Source: Phoronis australis
Lineage: Eukaryota > Phoronida > Phoronidae
Assembly: GCA_002633005.1 (NCBI GenBank)
Contig: NMRA01000360.1
Coordinates: forward strand, 130,758-194,757
DNA length: 64,000 nt
Direction of reading: 5' to 3'
Every line of letters starts with the position of its first letter. The stretch's first letter is position 1. The position numbers and the translations under genes are program-made. Below, piece by piece: positions 36,071 to 48,175 of this stretch. The notes under the pieces are model-generated. The model saw nothing but the letters and a program-made list of their open reading frames with translations, was not told where the DNA came from and did no database searches.

Positions 36071-36959
36071 GTGCGCCACAAGAAATACCCTGAGTTGGAT
36101 CCGGAAGAAACCCCAACAAATCTCACCGGCTGAATGCTGTTGAAATTGCGAGGCAAATTCTATAAACGATTTTAAACACACTGCTGTATCAAACAGATCA
36201 AGGAATGGCCATAGATACTGGAATGGCGGAGCTATGCAGGCGCACACCCAGCCTAAAAAATGGGGGCTCGACTTTTTGAGAATTTGGACCTTTTACTTAG
36301 ATTCACGGGGTACGTTCAGAGCTATGAATTGTGCATTCGCTGAATTTTGGTAGTTCCTGCCTTTTTAGTAGACTTTCATCTCGTTTTCTTCTTTTTTCGG
36401 TGTTTTTGTTTTTATGAGCCGGACCGTTTTGCCCACTTCGCCCCCTACGTGTGTGCATTCTAAGTCTACTTGACATGACCGTGCATGTGGAAAAAATGAT
36501 AATTCGCTTTGTCTACTGAAGTGGACAAGATTCTCAAATTATACTAGACTATCCCAGTCACATTTGCCTCTGTGGGATTCAGCTGAAATCGCGGGCGCAC
36601 GTTGACGTCAATTAAGAAAAAACGTGGAATTATATTCAAGGTTTAATATAGCTGAAAATATACTCCCTACCTGGAATTTTCTAAGTAAAACGATATTTTC
36701 TAATCAAATTGACATGACTTGTGCACGTTTCTATTCGTATACAAACGTTTCATTGGTGATGATCTGATTGTTATCATAAATATGCTCAGAGACAAGCTGA
36801 GTTAGAGCAGACGTCGACAGATGATGTCATTAGTCGAAAATCTGTCAAGATTCAAACTTCGTTGAAAACACGAGTAAACTTTTATTTGAAAACTTGATAC
36901 AGAATCGCTCGTAGTGTCGAAAGAATCTCCTTTCTTCGGGTGTGCAGCTATGCAGCAAA
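36071..36959. other. Non-coding stretch
   Basis: Contains text like CAGCCTAAAAAATGGGGGC near 36250, similar to part of the MITE at 44530-44764, so a decayed relative may lie here. Confidence 0.35.
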
Positions 36960-37290
36960 ACACCAAGAGACATAACAAGCAAACAAATTAAAACACGAGT
37001 TATATTTCGAGACTACGTGTCTCATCATCAGGCTATAAGTGAAATGAACAAATACGAAGCGAAATGAACAGTGAAATACACGTGACAGAAGGAAGGGGGC
37101 ATACAAGCAGAGAGTGTGAAGGTATCACACGGTAGGAAGCCCAAAAGCCTAAAGAAACAGAGCCAGCGTGCGGTACACACCTGTGAGCTGCTCATTCAAC
37201 ACAGGTCTTTCGTGACTGATCTTTACCGATTCCAAAATCCTTAACCGAAATGTTTCATTTTCAGCATAGCGAATAGTGGTATTGTCTACT
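36960..37290 (-). mobile_element. 3' end of a Penelope-like element
   Basis: On the minus strand, DNTTIRYAENETFRLRILES and VKISHERPVLNEQLTG resemble the C-terminal tail of the GIY-YIG endonuclease region of Penelope-like elements (RExxxI...RPxLN). The untranslated part that follows holds a hammerhead-ribozyme-like fold. The rest of the element is absent. Confidence 0.6.
36969..37033 (-). ncRNA. Hammerhead-ribozyme-like motif
   Basis: Minus strand, 5' to 3': CTGATGA (37031-37025) opens the core. GAGAC and GTCTC then form stem II around a 5-nt loop. GAAA follows, and ATATAAC pairs with GTTATGT to close stem III, next to the cleavage-type GTC at 36969-36971. Stem III allows one G-U pair and has a loop of about 22 nt. 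Stem I pairing is poor (about two pairs), so this copy may be inactive. Hammerheads are known in the terminal repeats of Penelope-like elements. Confidence 0.55.
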
Positions 37291-40200
37291 AATATTTATT
37301 GGAGAGAGAACACAAGAAATAGATTAAATTGAAAAAACAGTAAACCAATTTAACTTTGGTATCCAGCACACCAAAAATTGTATCTGATTCATATAAGCTT
37401 CAAACATACAAATATTTCGATCTGCTTCTTCATGTCTCAAAATTTTAGTCCCGATGACCGAAAATGTTTCGAAGAAAAATCTAGTTCTGAGAACAACTGA
37501 GGTCTTTATGAAACATTTCCTTAAAAGTTTCTATAGCGAAGCAAAAACAGGTTTATCAAATTATTATTGGAACCAAGAGAACCCCCCTCCCGGAAAACAG
37601 GTGGCACTCAAAATAACCGGCACAGAAACATATCTTACTACAAAAATAAAACAAAACCAAAAACGTTGGCTTCGAAAAGGAGGCAGTATATACGCGAAGC
37701 AAATACACAAGATGGAACACAGGCGAAACTCTCGATTGTTGACAGGAAAATTGATATATATTACACGGAGTGATATATTTACTTCAGAATGTCACCAGAA
37801 TTCAAATTTGAATGCGATTTTGTCATAAGCGCGTAATTGCACTCTAACGGCTTTCAGGAAAAATGCATTCACTTGGGGCGCGTTCCTACTATGGAACCCT
37901 CAAAAGTGCTGACCGCAAGCTCGACGCATAGATATCGGTAAATAGGTGTATCCATTGTTCACTTTGTTTTTCTTTCTTAAAAGATAATGGCAACACAATT
38001 TGCTTTCTACAGTGGCTTCTTGTTGGATGACAGTTCGTAAACAGTTCGTCGAAACGCTCTCTTCGTTGCAGGCTATCACTACATATTCCACAGGGTTCAC
38101 TAGTTGTTCTGTGTTTACGTTAAAGACCTTCATCTGGCAGACATCCGGCTGACAGAAGAAACTTGTATTGGTGGAACTTAGGTCCCATGGGAAGGAGCGA
38201 TTGAGGCAACATTTGAAATGAACACGGCGAAGTATGCTGATCTGGAACAACCAGTCCAAGCCAAAGGTTGGTCTGCATGTACTTTCCCTGTCGACTGGCG
38301 CAAGAGGGTTGCCTGGTCGACGACTGACATCATTAGTATGGGCAGCAAAAAGGTTCAAAATAGACAAAACTGCCAAATAAACAAGTTAGTTTTCAAGCAG
38401 ACAGGTTATTTGGTTCAGTTTTGGCAAACCGACATACTGGGTGTAATTGGGCAATACTTGCATACATTTGTTTTTACCAATTAGTATTTTACAAGAAAAT
38501 ATGTCTATGATTATTGTAGAAATTGCTTTCATATTGTTGTTGATTTCCTGTGAGAGACTGTTATACTATCAATCAGTCCGAAATACATTGTCTATGATTC
38601 AGTGATGATTCAGTCTAATACATTCGAAAAGTAATTTGTAGGAAATGTTCAATGGATTTGTAATGTTGGTTTCCCTTAAGCAATATTTTACATATTTTTG
38701 TGGAACCAATTTTGAGGTATGTGTGATAAAAGATTAATATTATAATAAAAATGCTATTATATTGCTGTTGATTTCCTGTGTAAATCACTACAGTGTGTAG
38801 TTGAAGTGACGTTAAAGACAGCATGTTAACTACGTTTTGAGAAAATCACAGTATAGTCCATGTATTATAACTGTCTCAATCTTTTCAATGTCACATTAAA
38901 CTGGAGATCCTGAACTGAAGATACACGGTGAACTTAGAACCAAGTCTACAAAACAGGAGAGTCAAACACAACGTATACGTTCAAGCCACAGGTCAATCTG
39001 TTCATCTCTGCATCGATGTTATCAGTAAAACATCAAGTAAAATCCCACCCGTTTTATCAGCACACCAGTTTACACAACTGCTGGCAATTTTTAAATCCCA
39101 GACGTTCATGAGCGGAAATCTTTGAATTGTCTCGTGAATGGTGTTCCCTCAGCACTCCTCTCTCTCCCCATGAGCAAGCTCATCATAACTCTTTGACTTC
39201 ACTGGGTATTTGTTTTTTTCCTTTTGCTGTAATAATTTTGCAAGAAGATTTGACACTGACTTTCATCTGCTGCAACAATTTGTTTACTTCTGGCTGACAC
39301 GCCACATGGAACATCTCCTGGGAGAGTCTTCTTGTTCCCAGTGGTTTCGTCTAAAATTAGATGTGTGTATTTCAAAACCTTGGTAGGGTGTACCTTCGGG
39401 CGTCGTGGGAAACATGTTCGTTGAAGCTCGCCTCACAATAACATCGAACTTGTTTCCTGAAATGGAAATAAATTCATTTGTGAAAATATCTATAACTAAA
39501 ATAGTATGCTTCCGCCGCTGTTCAGTTCTGACTGTCAGTACATAGCTTCTCCCACAACAAGACTAGTGCAGTGCTTTCACGCGGCAACACATGGAATGGG
39601 TTTACACAGACTAAACTGAGAGGGGTCGGGTTGGCGAAGGGGGTTTTCTGTCGTTAGTAGCCGCTGTTGTTTTCGAACGATATGAGATGCCGAAAACTCC
39701 GTTGGAACCATTTTCTGTTCTCGGGAGATTGACCAGTGGCTCTAGAGTAGGAGACCTCTTTCACCCAATCATCCCCTTTCAGGCACCTGGTCAGGAATAT
39801 CTTGACTTTGACTTCGGGTCCCATTGATACCGTCTTGTCTCCGGCCAGGTGACACGGGAACCCTTGACAACTGATACCCTGGTTCTTGAGTTTTAAGCCA
39901 GTTGCGGCTGGTGGTAGACAACACAGAACTTTACGTATCAAGAAACCTTGGGCAAACCGCGGTGCACGGAGTAGCGTCTCGTGCACTAAGGGACAAGCCT
40001 CCACACGTTTAGCCTGGGGAGGTTGTGAGGCTCTGACACTTGGGGGTAGACATACCGAATCTGAGAAGTCCATCTGTAGTAGAAACCCTTTCTCTGGGGG
40101 GTCATATGCTTGCATGATGAAACCAGTGTAGGGAGCTGCTGAAACCAGTACCAGACCCTATAGGTTTGCGGATACAGGAAAGCTTTTGGCTGGGCCTTGT

Positions 40201-40379
40201 TGCCCCCCTATGGTCAGGGTACATGCGGATGCAGACCTGAATCATAACCTATATTTGTTGCATAGATCCGCAGCGAAAACCAAAGTCAGTCGTAGACCAG
40301 CTTGTATCCACAAGACTGGGCTGAAGCTAGGGTAGTCTTCATTCCTAAGCCTGGAGAAAAATCATACCTTTCGGCTGAA
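37291..40379. other. Mostly non-coding; two orphan open frames
   Basis: Open frames at 37900-38376 (minus, 158 codons) and 39654-40115 (minus, 153 codons) have no motif I recognise and no supporting splice or start signals. The second lies just upstream of the LINE at 40.4 kb and could cover its 5' region on the opposite strand. I do not call them as genes. Confidence 0.35.
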
Positions 40380-42555
40380 TCATTTAGGCCTATAACCTTA
40401 ACATCCTTCCTCCTTGGAAAGGCTTATTTTGTGGCATCTTGATAAACAAGGCATACAGAACAAACTTCAGAACAACCGGTATGCTTATAGAACAAGCTTC
40501 TCTACGAAGACTGCTCTACACCATCTGGTTTCTAGACTGGAAAGAGGGCTGTTTTTGATAAACAATTTACCCTCTGAGCCTTCACTGATCTTGTTGGTGC
40601 TTTCAGCAATATTAAGCATGACGCGATCCGAGTAGCACTAAACACCTTAAGGTGAATAGGTGTCTTATCAGGTGGATCATTAACATGCTCGGAAGTCAAT
40701 CTGTGACTGCTTGTCTAGAGGATTAAGTGTGGCGGTTCGTATCACCAGAGGAACATCTCAGGGCGGCGCTGCATCACCCACCCTCTTTAACATGGTTATG
40801 GATGGTCTGCTTCGACAATTATCGACTGACATGTTGTATGTTCAAGCCCATGCATATGATGTTCTTCTCAGTGTGTGTAACATCGATCCTGACACATGCC
40901 GTTATCTTGCTCAAAAAGCACTGAATACAGTATCCATATGGGCTAGGTCAGTTGGCTGAGAAATTTGTGGTAGCAAAACAAATGTTCACCTGGAAGCTTT
41001 TAATGCTGAATGGTAAACATCTTGATCTTGTAGACAAGGCGACTTATCTAGGTGTCATTTTACACCATCGTCTTTCCTGGACCCCGCATATTACAGAAAA
41101 AATCTCGAAAGCCAAAACTGCACAGGTGAGTTGCAGTCGTGCGGTGAGTAAAACCTGAGGAATGTCTCCCAAAAATACATTCTGGATTTATACAGCTGTT
41201 ATCCGACCTATGATGTCCTATGCTGCGTCAGTATGGGTAACAGCGTTGAAATAGATTACAATTATCAACAAACTTAATCAGCTTCAACGTCTAGCTTGTT
41301 TGTGCATAACCTCTGCATTTCCAGGGACGCCTTCTGCAGTCCTAGAAATGCTAATTGGTCTACCACCACTTGAGGGTGAAGCTGGATTGCTGCACCTCGT
41401 CTCAGATATAATGGTCAGTGGGTGAAAACTCACATCTCTGATTCCGTTGCACACATAAGCCACAGGAATGTTTGCAATAAGCTAATGGCCAAGACTGGGC
41501 AACTATGGAAAATGCCTAGTGATGTCCAGGTCGCAGCTTTAAATCATATAAACAATTTCTTCACGGAAATTGGTGATGGATGGCCTACCACAGAACAGGA
41601 ATGAGGTGGTTTGTAATACGGATGGCTCTAAACTGGAAAATGGCCCGACAGGTGCTGGAGTCTATTTTCTAAGCTTTCCTGTTGCAGATACAGGAAGCTG
41701 GGTATCGCTAGGTAATCTTGCCACGGTGTTCCAGGCTGAGATCATTGCAATTTATAGAGCTGCTCAACTGGCACGACAATATAATACCGAGCTGGGCAAT
41801 CAGTCAATTACCATCTTTTCAGAGAGCCAGACAGCAATAAAAAGCCCTAAAGAAACCTAGGGTCAACTCTCATTGTGTAAATGCTTGTATTAATGAGCTT
41901 AACAAGCTTGCAATTGGAAGAACCGTCATTATACACTGGCCCATGTGGGAATTGACGGCAATGAGAATGCAGACAGACCCGCAAAAATAGGAGCAAGCGT
42001 TCTGCATTGTGTGCTTGAGCCTGCTATCCCAGTATTTTACGGATGCTGCAGGATGAGTATACGTGGGTAGATACCCAGTCAGGAGCCCAGTGGGCATCCC
42101 TCAACTTCTGCAGAGACACCAAGGAGAATTTTCTCAACGTGATCAAACCAAAAGGTTCAAAAAACCTTCTGAGTCTAGATAGGTTGGGCATACGACGCGT
42201 CATTCAAAGTTTGAGGGGCACTGAAACCTAGCCCGACACAGACATATTACTAGTCATATGGGGAGCCCAGTGTGTCCCGAGTGTTGTACTGACTTTGAAA
42301 CCCCTAAACACCTGGTAGAGTCTTACCCAGCTTTCATATGCTAAGGAGGAACCTAGTGGATGGCACTGTTACATGACTACAACACATAGTGCATGGCAAC
42401 AAATGGAAATGTGTGTCTGTTTTCTTAAAGGAGACGGGCAGACTTCCTTCACGAAGAACCATAATGGGGCTCTCGTGCTTTAGTTCAGGTGTTTTATGCA
42501 ATGGTCCCAACCATGAGGCCTGCGCACGTATGATGCACCGCAAATGACATCAGGC
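40380..42555 (+). mobile_element. Decayed LINE with reverse transcriptase and RNase H
   Basis: Broken plus-strand frames give, in order, ERLILWHLDKQGIQNKLQNN and FSTKTALHHLVSRLERGL (RT fingers). Next come RGTSQGGAASPTLFNMVMDG (the QG..SPxLFN motif), KATYLGVILHHRLSWTPHI (thumb) and IYTAVIRPMMSYAASVW. An RNase H with CNTDGSKLENGPTGAGVYF (first Asp) and FQAEIIAIYRA (Glu), and the H-box relic HVGIDGNENADRPAK, follow. A Cys knuckle (CPECCTDFETPKHLVE) closes the coding part. RNase H-bearing LINEs belong to the I/R1-like group. The catalytic YxDD is changed (AYDVLL). The 3' untranslated part runs to about 42555 and is shared with 53390-53822. Confidence 0.8.
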
Positions 42556-42678
42556 CACCTGCACTGTTTTTTTAGGCCATCAGCTCGGCTGTATAGAATC
42601 GTCCTCATACAACAATAGCGGGAAGTACCATCGTTATGTCATAGTCTTTCAAACACGGATATTGTCGATTGACACACA

Positions 42679-43140
42679 ATGTTGACTACAGCACAAAAAG
42701 CAGTTCTGTACGCAACCCTCGAATCAGATGCCTTCAGAGACAAGCTACAGCACCTGATTCTGGACGTAATTTGAATAATTCTCGAAGAATCTGTGAACAA
42801 AATCTAGGACATATTTGATGAAATTTTGTCCAGAAAAAAACGAGCAAATTGTCCACCTAAACTCTGAAGTGTCACAGCTTCGCAAAAAATCTATTCTCGA
42901 TGAAAAACAAATGCGAGCCTAACAACCAAATTAGATGATTCCCGTGGGAACTATTTACTGATTACTGGCGTCAAGAAAACCGAAAATGACAATACAGCAT
43001 GTAATGTATATTTTTCGCAAACTTAAGCTAGACAACGTCATCACGGAAAAAGACCTGGACCGCACACACCGACTTAGAGACAGAATTGTTGTTAAATTCA
43101 CCACCTACAATGAGCGGCAAGCATTTTTTAAATAAAAGAA
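42679..43140 (+). mobile_element. LINE ORF1-like fragment
   Basis: A broken frame reads MLTTAQKAVLYATLESDAF, then a coiled-coil stretch, and after frame breaks DLDRTHRLRDRIVVKFTTYN. The last phrase resembles the RNA-binding ORF1 proteins of L1- and L2-type LINEs (DRxHR...VKFxxYxxR). It ends where the Penelope-like element begins, so it may be the insertion target. Confidence 0.5.
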
Positions 43141-43249
43141 AAGAACTATTATTAAAATCTCTTGGCCTCTTTACACCGACCTCTGGTCTATTTACACTGT
43201 CACGACGTTTCGGTCGGCCAATTCTCCGGCCATCGTCACTACCTAAGAC

Positions 43250-43868
43250 ACCAGAAACGGGTCACAACAGTTAAAATCAGTCAAATCAAGCACCATCTTG
43301 AAACCATGCTCAGTGTAGAGGACTATCAACGGTTGGAAAATGCAGCTTCGGGATCAAGAGACAATTACTACAAACAGATCAAACAACGTCAGGTCCTGAA
43401 ATTCAACAAGCTGAAAAGAGAACAACAACCTAGTGAAGGACCACATATTCAAGGTGTGGTTGTGAATAAATCAAGCAGAGAACTGACAGTTGCCGAATCT
43501 CAACTTCTGTCCAAAGGTCTGAACTATGCCATCCGACCAAAAAGAATGCCAACAATGGATACTGTAGCCAGCACTGAAGCAGCCACCACCACGCTACTAA
43601 CTGCTGACAGGGAAACCATACGTGTTAGGTGTAGAGAAACACTCACCAAAGCCAAAATGCCAAGAAATAACTTAAACACGAATGAAGAGATGGCCCTACA
43701 TAGCCTATCACGGGATGAAAACATCATCATCCTACAAGCTGACAAAGGCAATGCAACAGTAGTACTTAATAAGGATGACTACAACAGGAAGATGACTGAC
43801 CTACTATCTTGTGGGCAGTATAAGGAAGTAAAATCTGACAAGACCAAGAGCGTGGAAAGGAAGATCTA
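43250..43868 (+). pseudogene. Penelope-like polyprotein, N-terminal region
   Basis: An open frame of about 206 codons. Its signatures are SSRELTVAESQLLSKGLNYA, PTMDTVAS, and NTNEEMALHSLSRDENIIIL followed by QADKGNATVVLNKDDYNRKM, all characteristic of the region before the RT in this class. It ends in TAA at 43867-43869. A frame change is needed to reach the RT at 43950. Confidence 0.8.
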
Positions 43869-43949
43869 ATCACTCCTGAAAACTGTAGAAGGCTCATTAC
43901 CACGTGACACACTCAAGAGAATCACCCAAACAACACAGAAGCCCCGCAC

Positions 43950-44500
43950 ATGTATGGTAAACCTAATATACACAAACCTGATATGCCAATGAGACCAATT
44001 ATAAGCTTAACATTTGGTTCTCCCTGCCACCAACTAGCTAGATTCCTCAACGACATCATATCCCCACTAGTTGTAAAAACTGACTCGTACGTAAAGGACT
44101 CTAAGCACTTCGTGTCAATGTTGTCATCAGTCAGCATTACACGAAATGACACCATGATGAGCTTTGATGTCGAAAGCCTATTCACAAGTGTATCAACATC
44201 AGAGATTCTCCCATTACTCACGTCAAAATTAGAACACGACCACAAACCATCTAAGGATCCAAACCTCCCAATAGGCTCCATTCTGGAATTAGTGACATTC
44301 TGTGTCAATACCACCTACTTCCAGTACCAAGACAAGTTCTACGAGCTGACACAAGGAATGCCAATGGATTCACCACTATCACCAGTCGTAGCTAACTTGA
44401 ACATGGAGTGGTTCGAACGAACAGTTCTCAGCTCAGCTAACAGACCCCCCGAAGATATGGAAACGATACATTGATGACACGTTCACAATTTTCAGCCAAT
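43950..44500 (+). pseudogene. Penelope-like reverse transcriptase domain
   Basis: RT motifs in order: YGKPNIHKPDMPMRPIIS, MMSFDVESLFTSVSTSEI (first catalytic Asp) and YELTQGMPMDSPLSPVVAN (usual GS changed to DS). A frameshift near 44455 precedes YIDDTF (44467-44484), which holds the two catalytic aspartates. The domain is otherwise well kept. Confidence 0.85.
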
Positions 44501-44529
44501 ACTCAGAAAATCCATCAGAGTTCCTTGAC

Positions 44530-44764
44530 CAGTGGCGGATTTGGGGGGGGCTAAGGGGGTCGGGGTCTGAACAAACAGTTCATAGGCCCTGAACAAACCC
44601 CGTTTACCGTTTTCTTCTTTTTTTAGTCAAAAGGTCCGCAAACCCAAAAATTCGAGACCCATGCACCCCTACATTTTAGGCTGGGCTCGCGCATCTGCCG
44701 AAATTCTGGTTATTCGTGTGCCCTTCCCCCCTCCCCCCAACTCAAAATCCTGGATCCGCCCCTG
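44530..44764 (+). mobile_element. 235-bp CAGTGGCGG-type MITE inside the Penelope-like element
   Basis: The ends are CAGTGGCGGATTTGGGGG and ATCCTGGATCCGCCCCTG. TTGAC flanks both sides (44525-44529 and 44765-44769). Removing the insert and one TTGAC restores a continuous Penelope-like reading frame (FLDHPNS...), so the boundaries are secure. It is related in its ends to the element at 29690-30019. Confidence 0.85.
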
Positions 44765-45139
44765 TTGACCATCCGAACAGCATGACGCCTACAATTAGAT
44801 TCACAATAGAAGAAGAGACAAATAAATCTCCCATTTCTAGACGTACTAGTGAGTCGTGTTGAAGGACATTTAACAACGTCAGCCTACTATAAGAACCACA
44901 CAGAACGATACCTCGACTTCAACTTCAACCACACCAAAGGAGTCAAGAAGGGTATAATCAAATGCCTTGCATCAAGATCAAAAGAAATCTGCAGTGATAC
45001 AGCACTCCAAGCAGAAATGACTAACATGACGGAGACGTTCGAAAGAAATGGCTACTCAAGGGATTTCATCAAGTCGGCTTTAACATCGCAGAGAAAAGAG
45101 AAAGTGGCAGAAGAACGCCCACTGCAGACTATGCTTACC

Positions 45140-46850
45140 ATATATACCTGGAATAACCGAGAAGCTAGGACGCATATATATAGGTTATACAACGTACGTG
45201 TTTGTACCAGCGGTTATTATATCCCAAGTTCAAAATTAATACTTTTGCATATCACGAATAGAGATATAATAACACACTGGTACAAACACAGACCACCCTC
45301 TGCGAACGCATACACAGAAATATTGACTGATCATTTAAAAAATATTGTTCGTAATCAAGCTCACACTATCAAAGAGTTTATTGTTACTGGTGATTTTAAT
45401 TTTAATTATAATGCATTGTGGGTAAGATTAAGGCACGAGAACGAGAGTTGGGTATGCAGAATATTATTAACGTGCCCACAAGGGTTACCGACAAAACTTC
45501 CACATGCCTTGATCTTATTCTTGTATCAAACGTTGACAAAGTTTTTACATTTGATAGTGTACCCATTGGGATTAGTGATCATAATCTTGTATTCGTAAAT
45601 ACTCTCACTGTCTAGAGTCATCTCTTAATTTATTTCATCTGTCTTAGTTTAAATTTTACCATTATTTGTCATTTAGTTATTGTCTTAATTCTCAACCTGT
45701 TTTAATTGTATCTTTGTTACGTATATTTCATTGTTGTTTTATTACTTCATTGTATTATATTACTGTTTTTCTTGTTGAAGGCCCTCTTGGAAAGCAATGC
45801 TGAAGAGGCCACCCTCATTTTAAATATCACAATAACAAATAAATAAATAAACAAACACGTACGTTGTATAACCTATTTATCCTATACGCTCCACTGAGGA
45901 TTCTTTAAAGAAGCGGGCTTACACAGATTGCTCCGCTTGTCTTGGTGTCGTTTGCCATCTTTTATCAATGATGATCGCAGATCGCGTGACACGTATACGT
46001 GCACGCAACATTTTTATGAATGAATTTTTGCAGCCTGCATGACACGGCAGTCAAGTTGTATTTCACAGCAGCTACAGGCTTGGGGTGCATATCTGTTATT
46101 TTCATTATTTCCATCAGAGATTGATCTAAATCTCTTCCTAAGTTGAAATTTGCTTACGTTTCTGACGATTTTTCTTGACTTCGTTGAATAATATCTGTGC
46201 AGGACACCCAGACGTTGTGGCTGATGCACGTTCAGACGCTTCTTAAAATGCTCCTTGCGTGCGGTTCTTATCATTTTTAGGTTGAAGGTATTCCGAAAAT
46301 TATCATAAAGTTGACAAAAATACCCTATTTACTGCAGTTGCATTTTTGCTTTTGGGCTTGACGTATTTTGATTGTTTTGAGAACGAATTTAAAAAGTGAC
46401 TCATATTTGACCGTAAAAAAACCCAAGTAGTGTATTGCAATAGTTGACCAAAAGGTGACATGCATTGGTAATGCTTATCACCTTTTGCATTCCTAATCCT
46501 AAACATATTGTGGCAAATTCGAGACTTTTCGTGATTTAAGTATTCTGCTCAGGTGCAAAATTTCGAGGTATATTAAGAAAATTTGTCAACAATATTCTTA
46601 CTTCACTTTTTTGTTTAGTTTTGAAAACGCATATCATAGTATTGGCATGTGAAAATATTGCGCAAGGAGCTAAACCCAAATTGATGGTTTATATAGAATC
46701 ATGTTTTATCAATTACTGTGTAGTGTGTGCTCAGTTGGGGATTTTGGCGAGAAAGGAGGCATCCGTATTCAACGCGCGTTGAATACGGAAAAGTAGTTCT
46801 TCCATGTAAAACTTCACCATACGACCCGTATTATATGGCCATACCATCAC
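45140..46850 (+). mobile_element. Second insertion in the Penelope-like element, including a LINE endonuclease fragment
   Basis: From about 45210 to 45615 the plus strand encodes part of an AP-like endonuclease: IKEFIVTGDFNFN and, in another frame, TRVTDKTSTCLDLILVSN with GISDHNLVFV. The L2-like 3' end follows, GGCCCTCTTGGAAAGCAATG and ending AAATAAATAAATAAAC (45780-45858). A perfect 24-bp inverted repeat at 45180-45203 and 45853-45876 flanks the fragment. From 45880 to 46850 there is no recognisable coding except a minus-strand frame (46014-46274) with basic residues and CSCCEIQLDC. Confidence 0.55.
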
Positions 46851-46940
46851 GCGTATAGGATAAGCAAAGAATTTAACATAAGAACAGTATACCGCAGCTC
46901 AGACACGCTGGGTCGGCGACTGACAAAAGTCAAACCTAGA

Positions 46941-47090
46941 ACTGACATGGGGAAATACATAAAACGTACCGAGAGTGGCGTACTTGAAGTAATATCCCAC
47001 TCGACTTCGATACGCTGAAGAAGGTCGAGTGGGATATTACTTCATGTACGCCAATCGAGTTACGTTTTGTATTTATCCCATACGCTTCGA
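46941..47090. repeat. Long inverted repeat (hairpin), arms about 60 bp
   Basis: The arms TGAAGTAATATCCCACTCGAC and its reverse complement (about 46990-47010 and 47032-47052) are perfect over 21 bp around a loop of about 20 nt. Weaker pairing extends outwards through GGCGTAC, AAACGTA and GGGATAAATAC-like text to about 60 bp per arm. It sits at the left edge of the third insertion in the Penelope-like element. Confidence 0.8.
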
Positions 47091-47660
47091 ATTCCTAAGT
47101 TTCTTACATTTTTTCGGCAGATTTTTTAAATACTTCACCCAGACTGTTCACATGGCCGATCACATCCTAAATGTATGTACTTGCGCGTTAAGTGTCAAGT
47201 TTTCTCTTGTAAAAGAAACAGTTTTAAAAGTAACGATTTATTTCGTGAAAAGAGGTAATAAAGTTGAAAACAATGGCAACTGTGCAGTGAACTTGTAACA
47301 CCTCCTGGATATAGTTAAAAAACAACAATATTTGATATTGCAGTTTCCTAGGAATCTATCGGTGCCTGAGTTGCAGACGATATAGTATTCAGCAATTGAA
47401 AACTGAGACATAAGTGTCATATAATTAACAGTTTTGTTCCAGATTTTACGCCTAGGGCCTAGTTGCATGATAGTTACACTGCTGCAACTGTATTACTTTA
47501 AACTATATACGGAAAGTTTGATGATCGAACCGGCTGAAGACGTCGAGTCGACATTGACCTACCTTTTGAACTTTCCATGTCAGAGTTCACTGTTGAAGTA
47601 GTGCGGGAGGTGAATATGGAAAACTTTATTACATGGCCGTATTTCGCTCGACAGATTCAA
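46950..47660. mobile_element. Third insertion in the Penelope-like element (foldback-like)
   Basis: Penelope coding stops after KPRTDMG (about 46947) and resumes near 47663 at DKKKNIIYKIPFECG. The 0.7 kb between lacks conserved coding and starts with the hairpin above. CCCATACGC near 47080 and GCGTATGGG near 47657 are inverted to each other. Confidence 0.6.
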
Positions 47661-47662
47661 TG

Positions 47663-47969
47663 CGTATGGGATAAAAAGAAAAATATCATCTATAAAATCC
47701 CATTTGAATGTGGTCAATCATATATCGGTGAAACATTAAGACCACTGGAGACGAGAATTGCTGAACATAAGAGGTGTTGTAGAGAAGGTAATACCTCATC
47801 AGGAGTAGCAGAACACATGTGGTCGAAACAACACAACATCCAGTGGAATAACATCCAAATACTTGACAGTGAAACAGGTTCGACCAAGAGAAAGATCAAG
47901 GAAGCCGTGTACATCATAAGTGAAAGTACAAGGCAATGTCTTCAGTCAACCAAGCAAACAACCAAGTGA
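47663..47969 (+). pseudogene. Penelope-like GIY-YIG endonuclease domain
   Basis: NIIYKIPFECGQSYIGETLR matches the GIY-YIG core (IYKIPC...YIGET). LETRIAEHKRCC carries the catalytic Arg and NTSSGVAEHMWSKQHNIQWN the following helix. The His-rich HNIQW and the later KRKIKEAVYI match the end of the domain. It is open to a TGA at 47967. Confidence 0.85.
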
Positions 47970-48040
47970 CACCTGGCTAAGTCTACTTAGGAAGGTTTAA
48001 ATATAATAAAATTCCCTCTAAGTAAATGGGTCACCCCGTG

Positions 48041-48100
48041 TAGTGGTTAAGGTGCAGGGCTCAAATTATGTGTAGTTTCAGAGGTCTAGGGTTCAAATCC
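48041..48100 (+). mobile_element. tRNA-derived SINE head
   Basis: TAGTGGTTAAGGTGC (A box, 48041-48055) and GGTTCAAATCC (B box, 48090-48100) form an internal RNA polymerase III promoter. The tRNA-like fold is incomplete, so a SINE or tRNA-like relic is more likely than a working tRNA. Confidence 0.55.
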
Positions 48101-48175
48101 TGCCTTGGGCCAAAAATGACACGATGATGAGTGCACCACATGTCCGTGCTAGTTCTTCTAAGAACGCAGGAACAA

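Noticed and set aside
39654-40115. 153-codon minus-strand frame upstream of the RNase H LINE
   Set aside because: No recognisable domain; probably antisense to the decayed 5' part of the LINE.
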